Shown: positions 43,887-52,527 of the stretch, piece by piece
Layout of the letters: every line of letters starts with the position of its first letter
How positions within the stretch are numbered: the first letter of the stretch is position 1
NCBI RefSeq assembly: GCF_007904085.1
Contig: NZ_CP042326.1
Span: forward strand, 558,001 to 622,000
Direction: 5' to 3'
DNA length: 64,000 nucleotides
Source: Euhalothece natronophila Z-M001
GTDB lineage: Bacteria; Cyanobacteriota; Cyanobacteriia; Cyanobacteriales; Rubidibacteraceae
Program-made: the position numbers and the translations under genes
Notes under the pieces: generated by a model
The model's database searches: none
What the model was told of the DNA's origin: nothing
The model's input: only the letters and a program-made list of their open reading frames with translations

Positions 43887-44645
43887 ATGACGGTTACTTC
43901 CATTGCTTTACCCACCCAAGATCAACTCCCCTGTGATGATGGCATCCCCATGGAAACTCAACGACATAAAATGCAAATGGATTTATTAATCCAACTGTTA
44001 TATCCTTGGCTCGAACAACGGGATAATGGTTATGTGGGGGGCAATATGTTTATTTATTATAGTGCTGCCCAACTGAAAAACCAAGACTTTAAGGGGCCTG
44101 ATTTTTTTGCCGTCATCGGCGTTTCTAAAAAAGAACGTAAAAGCTGGGTGGTGTGGGAAGAAGGAAAAGCCCCAGACGTAATTGTGGAATTACTTTCTGA
44201 AAGCACGGCTAATTATGATAAGACGGTGAAAAAAGAGATATATCAAGACCAAATGCGCGTGCCAGAATACTTTTGGTATGATCCCTTTAATGAGGAAGAC
44301 TTTGCAGGATTTCGCTTAAACGGAAGACATTATTCTCCCTTACAAGAAGAAGACAAGGGATATTTTTGTGAAAGTTTACAACTGTATTTAAGACGATGGC
44401 ACGGCAGTTTTGAAGGGGTAGAAGCTACGTGGTTACGATGGGCAGATTTAGAGGGGAATCTTTTACCCACAAGACAGGAAATGTCAGTAAAGGCGCAAGC
44501 AGAGGCTCAACAAGCCCAAGCAGAAGCTCAACAAGCCCAAGCAGAAGCCCAACAAGCCCAAACAGAAGCCCAACAAGTGCAAGAAAAAAATCAAAGACTA
44601 GCGGAAAAATTGCGAGAAATGGGGGTTGATCCTGATACGATCTAG
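43887..44645 (+). CDS. Uma2/DUF820-family nuclease-like protein
   Basis: A protein of 252 residues from ATG 43887; the longer open frame overlaps rnhB. It has the PD-(D/E)xK-like DUF820 fold: GPDFFAVIGVSKKERKSW, PDVIVELLSESTANYD (acidic residue and Glu) and KKEIYQDQMRVPEYFWYDP. The C-terminus is a coiled coil built on a minisatellite: AEAQQAQ repeated about four times (44495-44580). The family is greatly expanded in cyanobacteria and its role is unsettled. Confidence 0.88.
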   Translation: MTVTSIALPTQDQLPCDDGIPMETQRHKMQMDLLIQLLYPWLEQRDNGYVGGNMFIYYSAAQLKNQDFKGPDFFAVIGVSKKERKSWVVWEEGKAPDVIVELLSESTANYDKTVKKEIYQDQMRVPEYFWYDPFNEEDFAGFRLNGRHYSPLQEEDKGYFCESLQLYLRRWHGSFEGVEATWLRWADLEGNLLPTRQEMSVKAQAEAQQAQAEAQQAQAEAQQAQTEAQQVQEKNQRLAEKLREMGVDPDTI

Positions 44646-44669
44646 ATGATTAATTCTGATTATTAGAAC

Positions 44670-45584
44670 GTGGGACAATCAACAGTTATTGGCATTGATT
44701 TAGGCGGCACTGCCATTAAAATGGGTCAATTTCTCCCTGATGGCAGTTGCTTAAATACGCTTACCCTCCAAACGCCGCAGCCTCCTGATCCAGAAGTAGT
44801 GGTGGAAGTCATTGCTAAAGCCGTACAAGACTTAAATGGGGAGAAAAATGTAAGCGCGATCGGAATTGGTACTCCTGGCCCGACAGATGCCAATAGCCGC
44901 ATTGCACGAATTGCCATTAACCTTCCCGGTTGGCAAGATGTTCCCCTAGCAGACTTATTAGAAGCGAAGTTAAATCTTCCGACAATTGTTGCAAATGATG
45001 CTAACTGTGCAGGGTTAGGAGAATCTTGGTTGGGCGCTGGGCGTAATGTTAGTAACCTCATTCTCTTAACTTTGGGGACTGGCGTAGGAGGGGCAATTAT
45101 CCTTAATAATGAACTGTTTATTGGCCCCTATGGCGCGGCAGGAGAGTTAGGTTTAATTACCCTCAATCCCCAAGGGGAACGCTGTAATAGTGGTAATCAT
45201 GGCTCTTTAGAACAACATTTATGCGCTCAGTCGATTTACCGTCAAACCCAAAAAACCCCTGCTGAGTTAGGAGAATTAGCCCAAGCTGGCGATGAAATGG
45301 CTTTGGAATTTTGGCGAAAATATGGACAGACGTTAGGAGTGGGGTTAGCGAGTTTGATCTATGTGTTAACGCCTGAAGCCATTTTAATTGGCGGTGGAAT
45401 TAGTGCCAGTGCTAAGTTTTTCCTCCCTGCTGCGTGGGAAGAAATTGAAAAGCGAGTGGTTGGGATTTCTCGATTGAATATTCAGCTTCTGACTGCTGAA
45501 TTAGGGAATCAAGCTGGAATGGTAGGTGCGGCGAAATTAGCATGGGAGAGGCAAGGTGAGGGAACTTCAGTCATTAGTCATTAG
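44670..45584 (+). CDS. ROK-family sugar kinase
   Basis: A protein of 304 residues with a GTG start (MGQSTVIGIDLGGTAIKMG). ATP phosphate loops TVIGIDLGGTAIK and LTLGTGVGGAIIL, catalytic NDANCAGLGE (Asp), and ROK signature region GELGLITLNPQGERC. The zinc motif C-x-C-G-x-x-G-C-x-E is degenerate here (CNSGNHGSLEQ, one cysteine left). Likely a glucokinase or related sugar kinase. The last residues (SVISH) and the stop codon are supplied by the heptameric repeat that follows. Confidence 0.88.
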   Translation: MGQSTVIGIDLGGTAIKMGQFLPDGSCLNTLTLQTPQPPDPEVVVEVIAKAVQDLNGEKNVSAIGIGTPGPTDANSRIARIAINLPGWQDVPLADLLEAKLNLPTIVANDANCAGLGESWLGAGRNVSNLILLTLGTGVGGAIILNNELFIGPYGAAGELGLITLNPQGERCNSGNHGSLEQHLCAQSIYRQTQKTPAELGELAQAGDEMALEFWRKYGQTLGVGLASLIYVLTPEAILIGGGISASAKFFLPAAWEEIEKRVVGISRLNIQLLTAELGNQAGMVGAAKLAWERQGEGTSVISH

Positions 45585-45672
45585 TCATTAGTCATTAGTT
45601 ATTAGTTATTGGTTATTGGTCATTAGTTATTGGTTTACAAAGGACGAAGGACAAACAACAAACAACAAACAA
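45570..45672. repeat. Composite intergenic repeat overlapping a gene end
   Basis: About nine GTCATTA/GTTATTA/GTTATTG units, then TTTACAAAGGACGAAGGAC and several ACAAACA units. The first units encode the C-terminal residues and stop of the ROK kinase. Confidence 0.85.
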
Positions 45673-45690
45673 TAAAAAATAAAAAAATAG

Positions 45691-45960
45691 ATGAACTTTC
45701 ATGGGTATATTTACTATCCTCCCACTAGAGTATGGGGACAGCTACTTGTTCCTTTTATTGGAGTATGTCTAATAATACTGATTGAGCTTATCGATTGGAT
45801 GGATACTGGTTTCCTATTTTGGATGCTATTTGTGATAGTAGGACGTTCTGGATTTCAACTAATTATCAAAGGAATCAAAAATATATTCAGGGGAACCACG
45901 TTAAGTGTTAACGAGAAAAATTTTACCCTAAAAACCGTTATTGTTGTTTGTCAAACGTAG
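45691..45960 (+). CDS. Small membrane protein, uncertain
   Basis: A protein of 89 residues with two hydrophobic segments (LLVPFIGVCLIILIELIDW, FLFWMLFVIVG) and a short basic loop. It is preceded by the repeat tract without a clear ribosome binding site. No family recognised; it may be a fragment of a longer ancestral protein. Confidence 0.4.
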   Translation: MNFHGYIYYPPTRVWGQLLVPFIGVCLIILIELIDWMDTGFLFWMLFVIVGRSGFQLIIKGIKNIFRGTTLSVNEKNFTLKTVIVVCQT

Positions 45961-45999
45961 TCGCAGAAGGTAAAACCAGGCTTTTATTACTGTTTTCAA

Positions 46000-46809
46000 C
46001 TAATCCCTAGCATTTAAGCGATTGTAGTTGCTTTCTCTATTGAAACCTGATTGAATCACATAGAAAATAAATTGGAAGATTTGATATATGTGTATCTGTA
46101 TTTCGCATGGAATAACTGGTTTATCGAAATATCCTTTTATTTGTTGACGTTTCACTAGATTCCACTGAGTAAGCTGTTTTTGAGATGTGACATTAATTGA
46201 GAAATGAAAGATCTCTTCTAGATATTTTTTAACTTCTGGACGAACAGCAAACAAAACATAAGTTTCTTTATGTCTGAGTAAATATAAATATGCACTTAAA
46301 ACAACAATCACTGTAAGAAATGAGGATTTAAAATATTTAGCCCTAAATTCTTTCGACATTACCCACCTTCCTAGTTCAACCATGGTTTGAGAAGAACAAT
46401 CCAAATTGAAATAATTTTGCATTGGCAGATATACATGATCATTAGAAAATGTTATACGTATAGCACCAATTACTCCGTTACCACGTTTTTTAAGGATAAT
46501 GTTTTCGCTGTAGGGATCAAATTCATCCAAAAAAATTTCTTTCGGGGATTCTTCTATGTGACCTTTTTCCAAATACACTTGATAACGCAGCCGATAAACT
46601 TCTTCTAATTCTCGCCCTTGAGCAAGCGAAACCTCATATCCTCGAAACCATATAATGCGTTTTACTATCCATAATCCGCTATAAGCAACAAATAAGGCTA
46701 TTGATCGGTATATATTTGATAGATCAAATCTGATATTAAACCAACTCCAAATCATACCAATAATGTTTATACTCAATAAGACTATAGAACCCAAATTCAA
46801 CACCCTCAA
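46000..46809 (-). CDS. LuxI/FeeM-like N-acyl synthase with membrane anchor
   Basis: A protein of 269 residues. Two N-terminal membrane segments (about 7-24 and 35-54) are followed by a GNAT-fold domain laid out like LuxI/FeeM acyl synthases: LEEVYRLRYQVYLEKGH (R75), LDEFDPYSENIIL (D95, E96, D98), VIGAIRITFSN (R118), VYLPMQNYF and MVELGRWVMSKEFR (E145, R148). These correspond to the Arg, the Asp-x-x-Asp, the central Arg and the Glu-Arg pair of autoinducer synthases. It could make an N-acyl amino acid or related lipid signal from acyl-ACP. No LuxR-type gene is near. The gene is more AT-rich than its neighbours, which may indicate transfer. Confidence 0.65.
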   Translation of the reverse strand: MRVLNLGSIVLLSINIIGMIWSWFNIRFDLSNIYRSIALFVAYSGLWIVKRIIWFRGYEVSLAQGRELEEVYRLRYQVYLEKGHIEESPKEIFLDEFDPYSENIILKKRGNGVIGAIRITFSNDHVYLPMQNYFNLDCSSQTMVELGRWVMSKEFRAKYFKSSFLTVIVVLSAYLYLLRHKETYVLFAVRPEVKKYLEEIFHFSINVTSQKQLTQWNLVKRQQIKGYFDKPVIPCEIQIHIYQIFQFIFYVIQSGFNRESNYNRLNARD

Positions 46810-47281
46810 CTTTCACCTTGTCTGTTTTGCCAATATAACGATAAGAAATAAGAGACTCTTGTAAAGAAAAGCGCGATTGCTAACCACAACAGTTCAAACT
46901 CGATTAAAATAGTGGATCAAAATCGTTATAGCCCAAAAGTCCTCATAAAAAGTTTTAGTTTCGAGTGGTTTTTATAGCACTTCATATCTAAGATTATCAG
47001 CATTAATATCTGCCACTTTTTCTTCTTTGATCTTATCTAATTTATTGTGCTTATTCAGTGATATAGTTAACTTTTTATTATACAAAACTTTATCTGGGTA
47101 GTATTGAATAGTAATGGTAAGTAGAAGAATATGAACTGAAGGGTAAAAGAAAAATTAACATGGATGAAGTTGCATTAGAACTAGGGCAAGAATTTGCAGA
47201 TTGGATATTTGAAATTGATAATAATACGAAATGTAGTAAATGAAGCCTTGATTGAGTGAGAAACTCTCAACAGTGAGCTTT
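46810..47281. other. Gap with gene remnants, no confident gene
   Basis: About 470 AT-rich bases. On the minus strand an open stretch (about 47130-46976) without a start ends in ADINADNLRYEVL and looks like the tail of a lost gene. On the plus strand a 27-codon frame from ATG 47164 (MDEVALELGQEF) ends at once. Neither is called as a gene. Confidence 0.4.
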
Positions 47282-48523
47282 TTAAGTTTCTTTTACTTCT
47301 TGTGTTTGAGGTTGGGAAGTTTCATTTTTAAATAAGATAATAGCAGCGATACCAGACAACAGTTGTAGCCCACCAAAAGCCATTAGAGTAGCAGGAAAGC
47401 CAAAATGTAATAACTCTCCAAATAAGTAACTACCCAAACCGAAGCCAATAAATAGGGCAAACACCTTTAACCCCATAATCTGTCCTAAACTTTGTTCACT
47501 GCCTAAATTGCTAACAATTCCGACAAACAGAGGTTGCGTCAAATCATAGCCTAAAGAAAGCACTAATATCGCAATGGTTGTTCCTGTGGGAGGAATCTCA
47601 AAAATCATCGCTAATCCTGCAAAGGCTGCCACAATTAAACCAGGAGGAATGATCCAACAACGGCCAAATCGATCTGCTGCTCGCCCGATGATTCCACTAA
47701 AAATTAGCCCTGGAATCCCGTAACCCAAAATTGTTAAACCAATGCCCACATCATCCATTTGTGGGTAACGTTGGGTCATATATACTCCTAACCAAGTATA
47801 AACCCCGCCATGATAAATCCCATTCCATAAGACGTATAAATAGGTGCGAAATCCTCTGGGTTCAGATAAAATTTTGCCGTAGCGTTCAAAAATTTCTCGC
47901 AGGGAAGGAATCTTTTTCGCTTTCGGAGCATCAAACAAAGCCCCATAGCGACGTAAACCGAGTAAGACTAAGGTTGCCATGACAGAAGTAGCAACGAATA
48001 AAAATTCCCAGCCCGTAAAAGAAACTAGCAAAGCCCCTCCTGCTGATCCGGCTGCCATTCCGCCTTCCATCGCTGCAAAAATTAAGCCTAATTTCGCTCC
48101 TCTTTTATTAAAGGGAAATAAGTCTCCAATGAGGGCAAATGTTAAGGGGATCACTCCACTAGAACTCAAACCAGTTACCAATCGCCAGAAAATCATTTGA
48201 TTAGCGGTTTGAGCCGTCACTGTCAAAAAAGTAGAAGTAATAAATAAAATTAAGGAGATTTGGATGATCGGCCAACGTCCAAAACGATCTGAAATTAACC
48301 CATAAAATAAAGCAGCTATCCCGTAAGAAAGCATATAAGCTGGAACAATTAACCCCATTTTTTGTTCTGAAACGTTAAATTCTCCTGCTAGTCTTGGGAT
48401 TAAAGGGGCAACCATGTAGCATTGAAGGAAAATTAGCCCTGCCTCAACCGCTAGAAGTCGGAATAGCTGATTATGTTTCTGTAGCCGCCTTTGGCGATTG
48501 GCTTCTTCAGTATGTTCAAACAT
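47282..48523 (-). CDS. MFS transporter
   Basis: A protein of 413 residues with twelve membrane helices. Motif A is YGLISDRFGRWPIIQISL, and a second copy GIIGRAADRFGRCWIIP lies after helix 7. LVTGLSSSGVIPLTFALIGDLFP resembles Bcr/CflA-like drug exporters. Substrate unknown. Stands alone with AT-rich flanks. Confidence 0.88.
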   Translation of the reverse strand: MFEHTEEANRQRRLQKHNQLFRLLAVEAGLIFLQCYMVAPLIPRLAGEFNVSEQKMGLIVPAYMLSYGIAALFYGLISDRFGRWPIIQISLILFITSTFLTVTAQTANQMIFWRLVTGLSSSGVIPLTFALIGDLFPFNKRGAKLGLIFAAMEGGMAAGSAGGALLVSFTGWEFLFVATSVMATLVLLGLRRYGALFDAPKAKKIPSLREIFERYGKILSEPRGFRTYLYVLWNGIYHGGVYTWLGVYMTQRYPQMDDVGIGLTILGYGIPGLIFSGIIGRAADRFGRCWIIPPGLIVAAFAGLAMIFEIPPTGTTIAILVLSLGYDLTQPLFVGIVSNLGSEQSLGQIMGLKVFALFIGFGLGSYLFGELLHFGFPATLMAFGGLQLLSGIAAIILFKNETSQPQTQEVKET

Positions 48524-48610
48524 TAATATTTTTCAATAGGATGAATATTTATCCTAAAGTTTAATTGATGTTAACAGGTGTTAATACACCCTGACAGTTT
48601 ACTTGAAATC

Positions 48611-49327
48611 CTAGCTAATTGCCACTTCTAGCATTTCTTCAGGGGTGAGATGATCATAAACGACGTTACCATCCCGAAACCAGACAATGCGCTTGGTTTC
48701 TTTTGCCACTTCTACTTCATGAGTCACCATAACAATGGTAATTCCCGTTTCATGGAGTTCTTGGAAAATGGCTAAAATTTCCCGCACGGTTCGCGAATCT
48801 AAAGCCCCTGTGGGCTCATCAGCTAGCAGTAAACGGGGGTTATTAACAATTGCTCGCGCGATCGCGACTCGTTGTTGTTGCCCGCCTGACAATTGATTGG
48901 GTTTATTATAAAGACGACTCCCTAAGCCCACTCTTTCTAAAGCCCTAACAGCGCGATCTTTCCGTTCTGTTGCCGAAACTCCAGCATAAATCATGGGGAG
49001 AATGACATTATCCAAAGCGGTTAGGTGGGGGAGTAAATGAAACTGTTGGAAGACAAACCCGATTTTACGGTTGCGAATGTCTGCAAGGGTAGGATTGGGG
49101 AGTAAGGAAACATCTTGCTGATCAAAATAGTAATGCCCGGCGGTAGGGCGATCTAAGCAACCAATTACATTCATGGCTGTGGATTTGCCTGATCCTGAAG
49201 CCCCCATAATCGAACAGTATTCTCCTTCCTCAATTGTCAAATTCACCTGATTCAGGGCGTGAACCGTGGCGTTTCCTGTGCCATAAACTTTGGAGAGATT
49301 GTCTAATTGAATCAGGGTTGAGGGCAT
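48611..49327 (-). CDS. ABC transporter ATP-binding protein, MacB/DevA type
   Basis: A protein of 238 residues. Walker [11 protein letters not shown]-loop [16 protein letters not shown], signature LSGGQQQR, Walker [14 protein letters not shown] and switch [10 protein letters not shown]. The wording is that of the MacB/LolD/DevA subgroup, which powers FtsX-like permeases in lipoprotein or glycolipid export. No permease gene is adjacent; upstream is rsmH in the same direction, 95 bases away. Confidence 0.9.
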   Translation of the reverse strand: MPSTLIQLDNLSKVYGTGNATVHALNQVNLTIEEGEYCSIMGASGSGKSTAMNVIGCLDRPTAGHYYFDQQDVSLLPNPTLADIRNRKIGFVFQQFHLLPHLTALDNVILPMIYAGVSATERKDRAVRALERVGLGSRLYNKPNQLSGGQQQRVAIARAIVNNPRLLLADEPTGALDSRTVREILAIFQELHETGITIVMVTHEVEVAKETKRIVWFRDGNVVYDHLTPEEMLEVAIS

Positions 49328-49422
49328 ATCAGGATTAAATAATTTGCTCGTTGCACTTAGTTAAGGGTTGCTCGAAGTGTTAGCAGACTGCAAATGCTTC
49401 ATCAGTTCTTATTATAGTGGCT

Positions 49423-50283
49423 TTAATCCGTTCTTTCAGCAATTCTTAGTTTAGCCGATCGCGCTCTTGGGTTTTCTTGACTTTCTTCTGGTGTCGCCGT
49501 AATTGGCTTTTTTGTAATCACCTTGAGTTGAGGATGTTCCCGAAAGGTATGTTTAACGATGCGATCTTCTAGACTATGAAAACTAATAATAACCAGTCTT
49601 CCTTGTGGCTTTAACCAGTGAGGAGATTTCTCTAAAAAGGCTTTTAAGTTGTCTAATTCATTGTTAACAGCGATACGGAGGGCTTGAAAAACGCGAGTTG
49701 CAGGGTGAATGCGACCATAGCGCTTTTGTGGGGCAAAACATAGCGCGATCGCGCTTGCCAGTTCGGTTGTTGTTGAAAAAGGACGTTTTTGTAGAATTTT
49801 TCGAGCAATTTTCCGAGAATATCTTTCTTCCCCATAGTGATAGAAAATATCGGCTAAGGTGCTTTCATCCCAGTGATTAATTATCTCGGCTGCCGTTAAA
49901 GATTGCTGGGGATTCATTCGCATATCTAAATCCGCTTCTTTTTGGAAACTAAAGCCTCGTTCAGGGTTATCTAATTGGGGGGAACTTACGCCTAAATCTG
50001 CCAAAATTCCATCAAATTTTAAGGTTTCAGGGTCATATTCGGTAAAGTTTTTATGATAGAATTTAATTTGTTTATAGGCAGAAAGTTTGTCTTTTGCTGC
50101 CGCGATCGCGCTTTCATCTTGATCCAAGGCAATGAGATGAATATTCTCAGCAGAATTAAGGATCAGTTCACTGTGACCTCCTCCTCCCACTGTTGCATCT
50201 AGATAATTGCCACTGGCTTTAATTGTTAATCCCTGAATAACGGCTTCACTTAAAACAGGAAGATGATGGAATGTTTGGTTCAT
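49423..50283 (-). CDS. rsmH: 16S rRNA (cytosine-1402-N4)-methyltransferase
   Basis: A protein of 286 residues (formerly MraW) with SAM motif [53 protein letters not shown] and the C-terminal [18 protein letters not shown]. Methylates C1402 in the decoding centre. Its first codons overlap the start of the divergent glycosyltransferase gene by 13 bases. Confidence 0.96.
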   Translation of the reverse strand: MNQTFHHLPVLSEAVIQGLTIKASGNYLDATVGGGGHSELILNSAENIHLIALDQDESAIAAAKDKLSAYKQIKFYHKNFTEYDPETLKFDGILADLGVSSPQLDNPERGFSFQKEADLDMRMNPQQSLTAAEIINHWDESTLADIFYHYGEERYSRKIARKILQKRPFSTTTELASAIALCFAPQKRYGRIHPATRVFQALRIAVNNELDNLKAFLEKSPHWLKPQGRLVIISFHSLEDRIVKHTFREHPQLKVITKKPITATPEESQENPRARSAKLRIAERTD

Positions 50284-51911
50284 TGTTCGTAAAACTGAGT
50301 CATTATGTCAACATTAAAGGCAAATATAAAGGGTTAGTCCTTATTCTTTTACTGGCGACTGGCTTAAGATTATTCACTTTGGTAAAAAAAGATTTATGGA
50401 TTGATGAAATTATTACAGCTATTTTGACATTTGGTCAAGGTTATCAAGGCATTCCTACAGAGGAGTTAATTCCCTTAGATCAAATTTCCCTTTTATTTCA
50501 ATATCAACAACAAAGTTATTCCGAAATTGCTCACGCTTTAGCGGAAACCTCCAGTCATCCGCCACTATTTTTTTACTTAATTCACCAATGGCTAGGCTGG
50601 TTACAAGAACTTCCTTTCCCTGATCTGTCTCTAGCAACACAGCTAAGATTATTCCCTGCAATATTAGGAATTATTGCGGTAATATTATTATATCATCTTA
50701 ATCAAGAAAGTTTTTCTCAACGAGCTGGTATTGTGGGAGCAACTTTAATGGCGGTTTCTCCTTTTGCCGTTTATTTATCCCAAGAAGCCAGACAATATAC
50801 GTTGGGATTAATTTTAATTACTTCTGCGCTTTTTTTCCTGATTAAACTGATTAAACAATCACAAAGCACGGGAATTTATTGGCTACTGTGGGGCGTTACC
50901 AATAGCCTTGGGATTTATACCCATTATTTTTTTCTATTATCTTTTTTGGCTCAAATTGTTACTCTATTTATATTTCTCTACCCTTCCAAAACCCGTCTCA
51001 TGACATTAGGAGGAGTAATTATTGGCGTAGGGTTAAGTTATCTTCCTTGGCTTCCCACTGTTGTTGATCATTTCTCTAGTTCGACCACTGATTGGTTACC
51101 TGAATTTGATTGGCTTTCCCCGATTTATCAACTCTTATTAGGGGGCATCGTGATGGTGGTGACATTACCAGTGGAACAGCAACCGCTATTAATCCAGATT
51201 TTATCAGGAATTTTTATGTTAGGGTTTTGGGGATGGTTGGTCTATCATTTTCGATTCGGCTATCAACAATTACGACGAGATACAGACACAAAAAAAGCAA
51301 CACTCGCTTTATCTCTTTATTTAGTTATATTATTTGTGCAGTTTATCTTAATTATTTATGTTTTACAAAGAAATATCGCGATCGCGCCTCGGTATAATTA
51401 TGTGTTTTATCCAGCAATTTGTGCGCTTTTAGGCGCAAGTTTCAGTTTTCCTGAGAAAAGAAAAGTCATGCTAACGCTTATCAGTGTGGGGATCATTAGC
51501 AGTATTTTTGTCGGCTTCAATTTGTTTTTTATTAAACCCTATCAACCTGAACTCACTGCCAAACGGTTTAACCAACATTCGGAACCCACTTTAGTAATCA
51601 TGAACTATAGAAACCAAGCAGAATTAGCGTTAGGCTTAAGTTATGGTCTAGCACTGGATAGACAATCAGAGGAGTCGTCAAATAGTGCTTTAATGTTACT
51701 AGATCGCAGTGAAGGTTATTCTAGAGTATGGGAAAAAATTAGCCAAATAGAGATGAATCTGCCAAGCAGTTGGGTAGTCGCACCGGGAGGATTAACAGAA
51801 AAAGACTTTCCCGATCAATTAAAATTTGCAAATAGGAATGATTGTAAGCGCGATCGCGCTGCTTACTATCGCATTGGGTTTCCCTATCAACGATACCAAT
51901 GTCAACAGTAA
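50271..51911 (+). CDS. GT-C family membrane glycosyltransferase (GT39/ArnT-like)
   Basis: A protein of 546 residues with about eleven membrane helices. The first extracytoplasmic loop has the catalytic-type acid pair [16 protein letters not shown], then a long loop with [16 protein letters not shown], typical of the dolichyl/undecaprenyl-phosphate-sugar transferases of the PMT/ArnT group. A C-terminal soluble domain begins near residue 430. The start overlaps rsmH's start on the other strand; no better in-frame start follows before the first helix. Confidence 0.82.
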   Translation: MFGSLFVKLSHYVNIKGKYKGLVLILLLATGLRLFTLVKKDLWIDEIITAILTFGQGYQGIPTEELIPLDQISLLFQYQQQSYSEIAHALAETSSHPPLFFYLIHQWLGWLQELPFPDLSLATQLRLFPAILGIIAVILLYHLNQESFSQRAGIVGATLMAVSPFAVYLSQEARQYTLGLILITSALFFLIKLIKQSQSTGIYWLLWGVTNSLGIYTHYFFLLSFLAQIVTLFIFLYPSKTRLMTLGGVIIGVGLSYLPWLPTVVDHFSSSTTDWLPEFDWLSPIYQLLLGGIVMVVTLPVEQQPLLIQILSGIFMLGFWGWLVYHFRFGYQQLRRDTDTKKATLALSLYLVILFVQFILIIYVLQRNIAIAPRYNYVFYPAICALLGASFSFPEKRKVMLTLISVGIISSIFVGFNLFFIKPYQPELTAKRFNQHSEPTLVIMNYRNQAELALGLSYGLALDRQSEESSNSALMLLDRSEGYSRVWEKISQIEMNLPSSWVVAPGGLTEKDFPDQLKFANRNDCKRDRAAYYRIGFPYQRYQCQQ

Positions 51912-52001
51912 ATCTTGAAATTACCCTGAAACTTTTATTCTGGCTTCCCGTCTAAAGATACTGCACTTACACCCAATTCAAAATCATTACTCTCAATAAC
52001 C

Positions 52002-52472
52002 ATGCTGAAACTGTTTTCCTGGTGTCCTTCTTTCTTAAAATTAACCCTAGTCACCACCGCCCTATTGCTTGCTGAAACTAGCTTAGGGATGATCCCGAAT
52101 CAACTTGCGACTAGGGGACTGCTTCAAAATTCAAGTATTGCTCAAGCCCAAAATAATTATGATGAAGAAAAGCTCAACAGTTATGCTGCCGCTGTTCTAG
52201 AAATTGAACCAATCCGAGAAGAAGTCAAGCGAAAAATCCAAGCAGAACTCGATGGACAACCAATGCCACAAATGGCTTGCCATCGTTCCGAAAGCTATCA
52301 AGACTTGCCCGAGGAAGCGCGATCGCTGATTATTAATTACTGTCAGCGTTCTGAGGAAATTGTCGAAAATCAAGGCTTGAGTGTATCAGAATTTAACGAA
52401 ATTACACAGGAAATTCAAAATAATCCTGAACTTCGTCAAAGAGTGCAGGACAAGATGTTAGAGTTACAGTAA
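52002..52472 (+). CDS. DUF4168 exported protein
   Basis: A protein of 156 residues with a long signal peptide ending in SIAQAQ|NNYDEEK. The mature part carries the DUF4168 pattern: YAAAVLEIEPIREEVKRKI, then LSVSEFNEITQEIQNNPELRQRVQDKM. Periplasmic or thylakoid lumen, function unknown. It precedes nblS by 55 bases on the same strand and may share its transcript. Confidence 0.82.
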   Translation: MLKLFSWCPSFLKLTLVTTALLLAETSLGMIPNQLATRGLLQNSSIAQAQNNYDEEKLNSYAAAVLEIEPIREEVKRKIQAELDGQPMPQMACHRSESYQDLPEEARSLIINYCQRSEEIVENQGLSVSEFNEITQEIQNNPELRQRVQDKMLELQ

Positions 52473-52527
52473 TAAGCCCAATCAAGAAATATGCGAAAAT
52501 AGAGTAGCAGATATTGGCTATCTTTTT

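Noticed and set aside
47164-47244. 27-codon frame MDEVALELGQEF...
   Set aside because: Too short, no promoter or ribosome binding site, lies in a stretch with gene debris.
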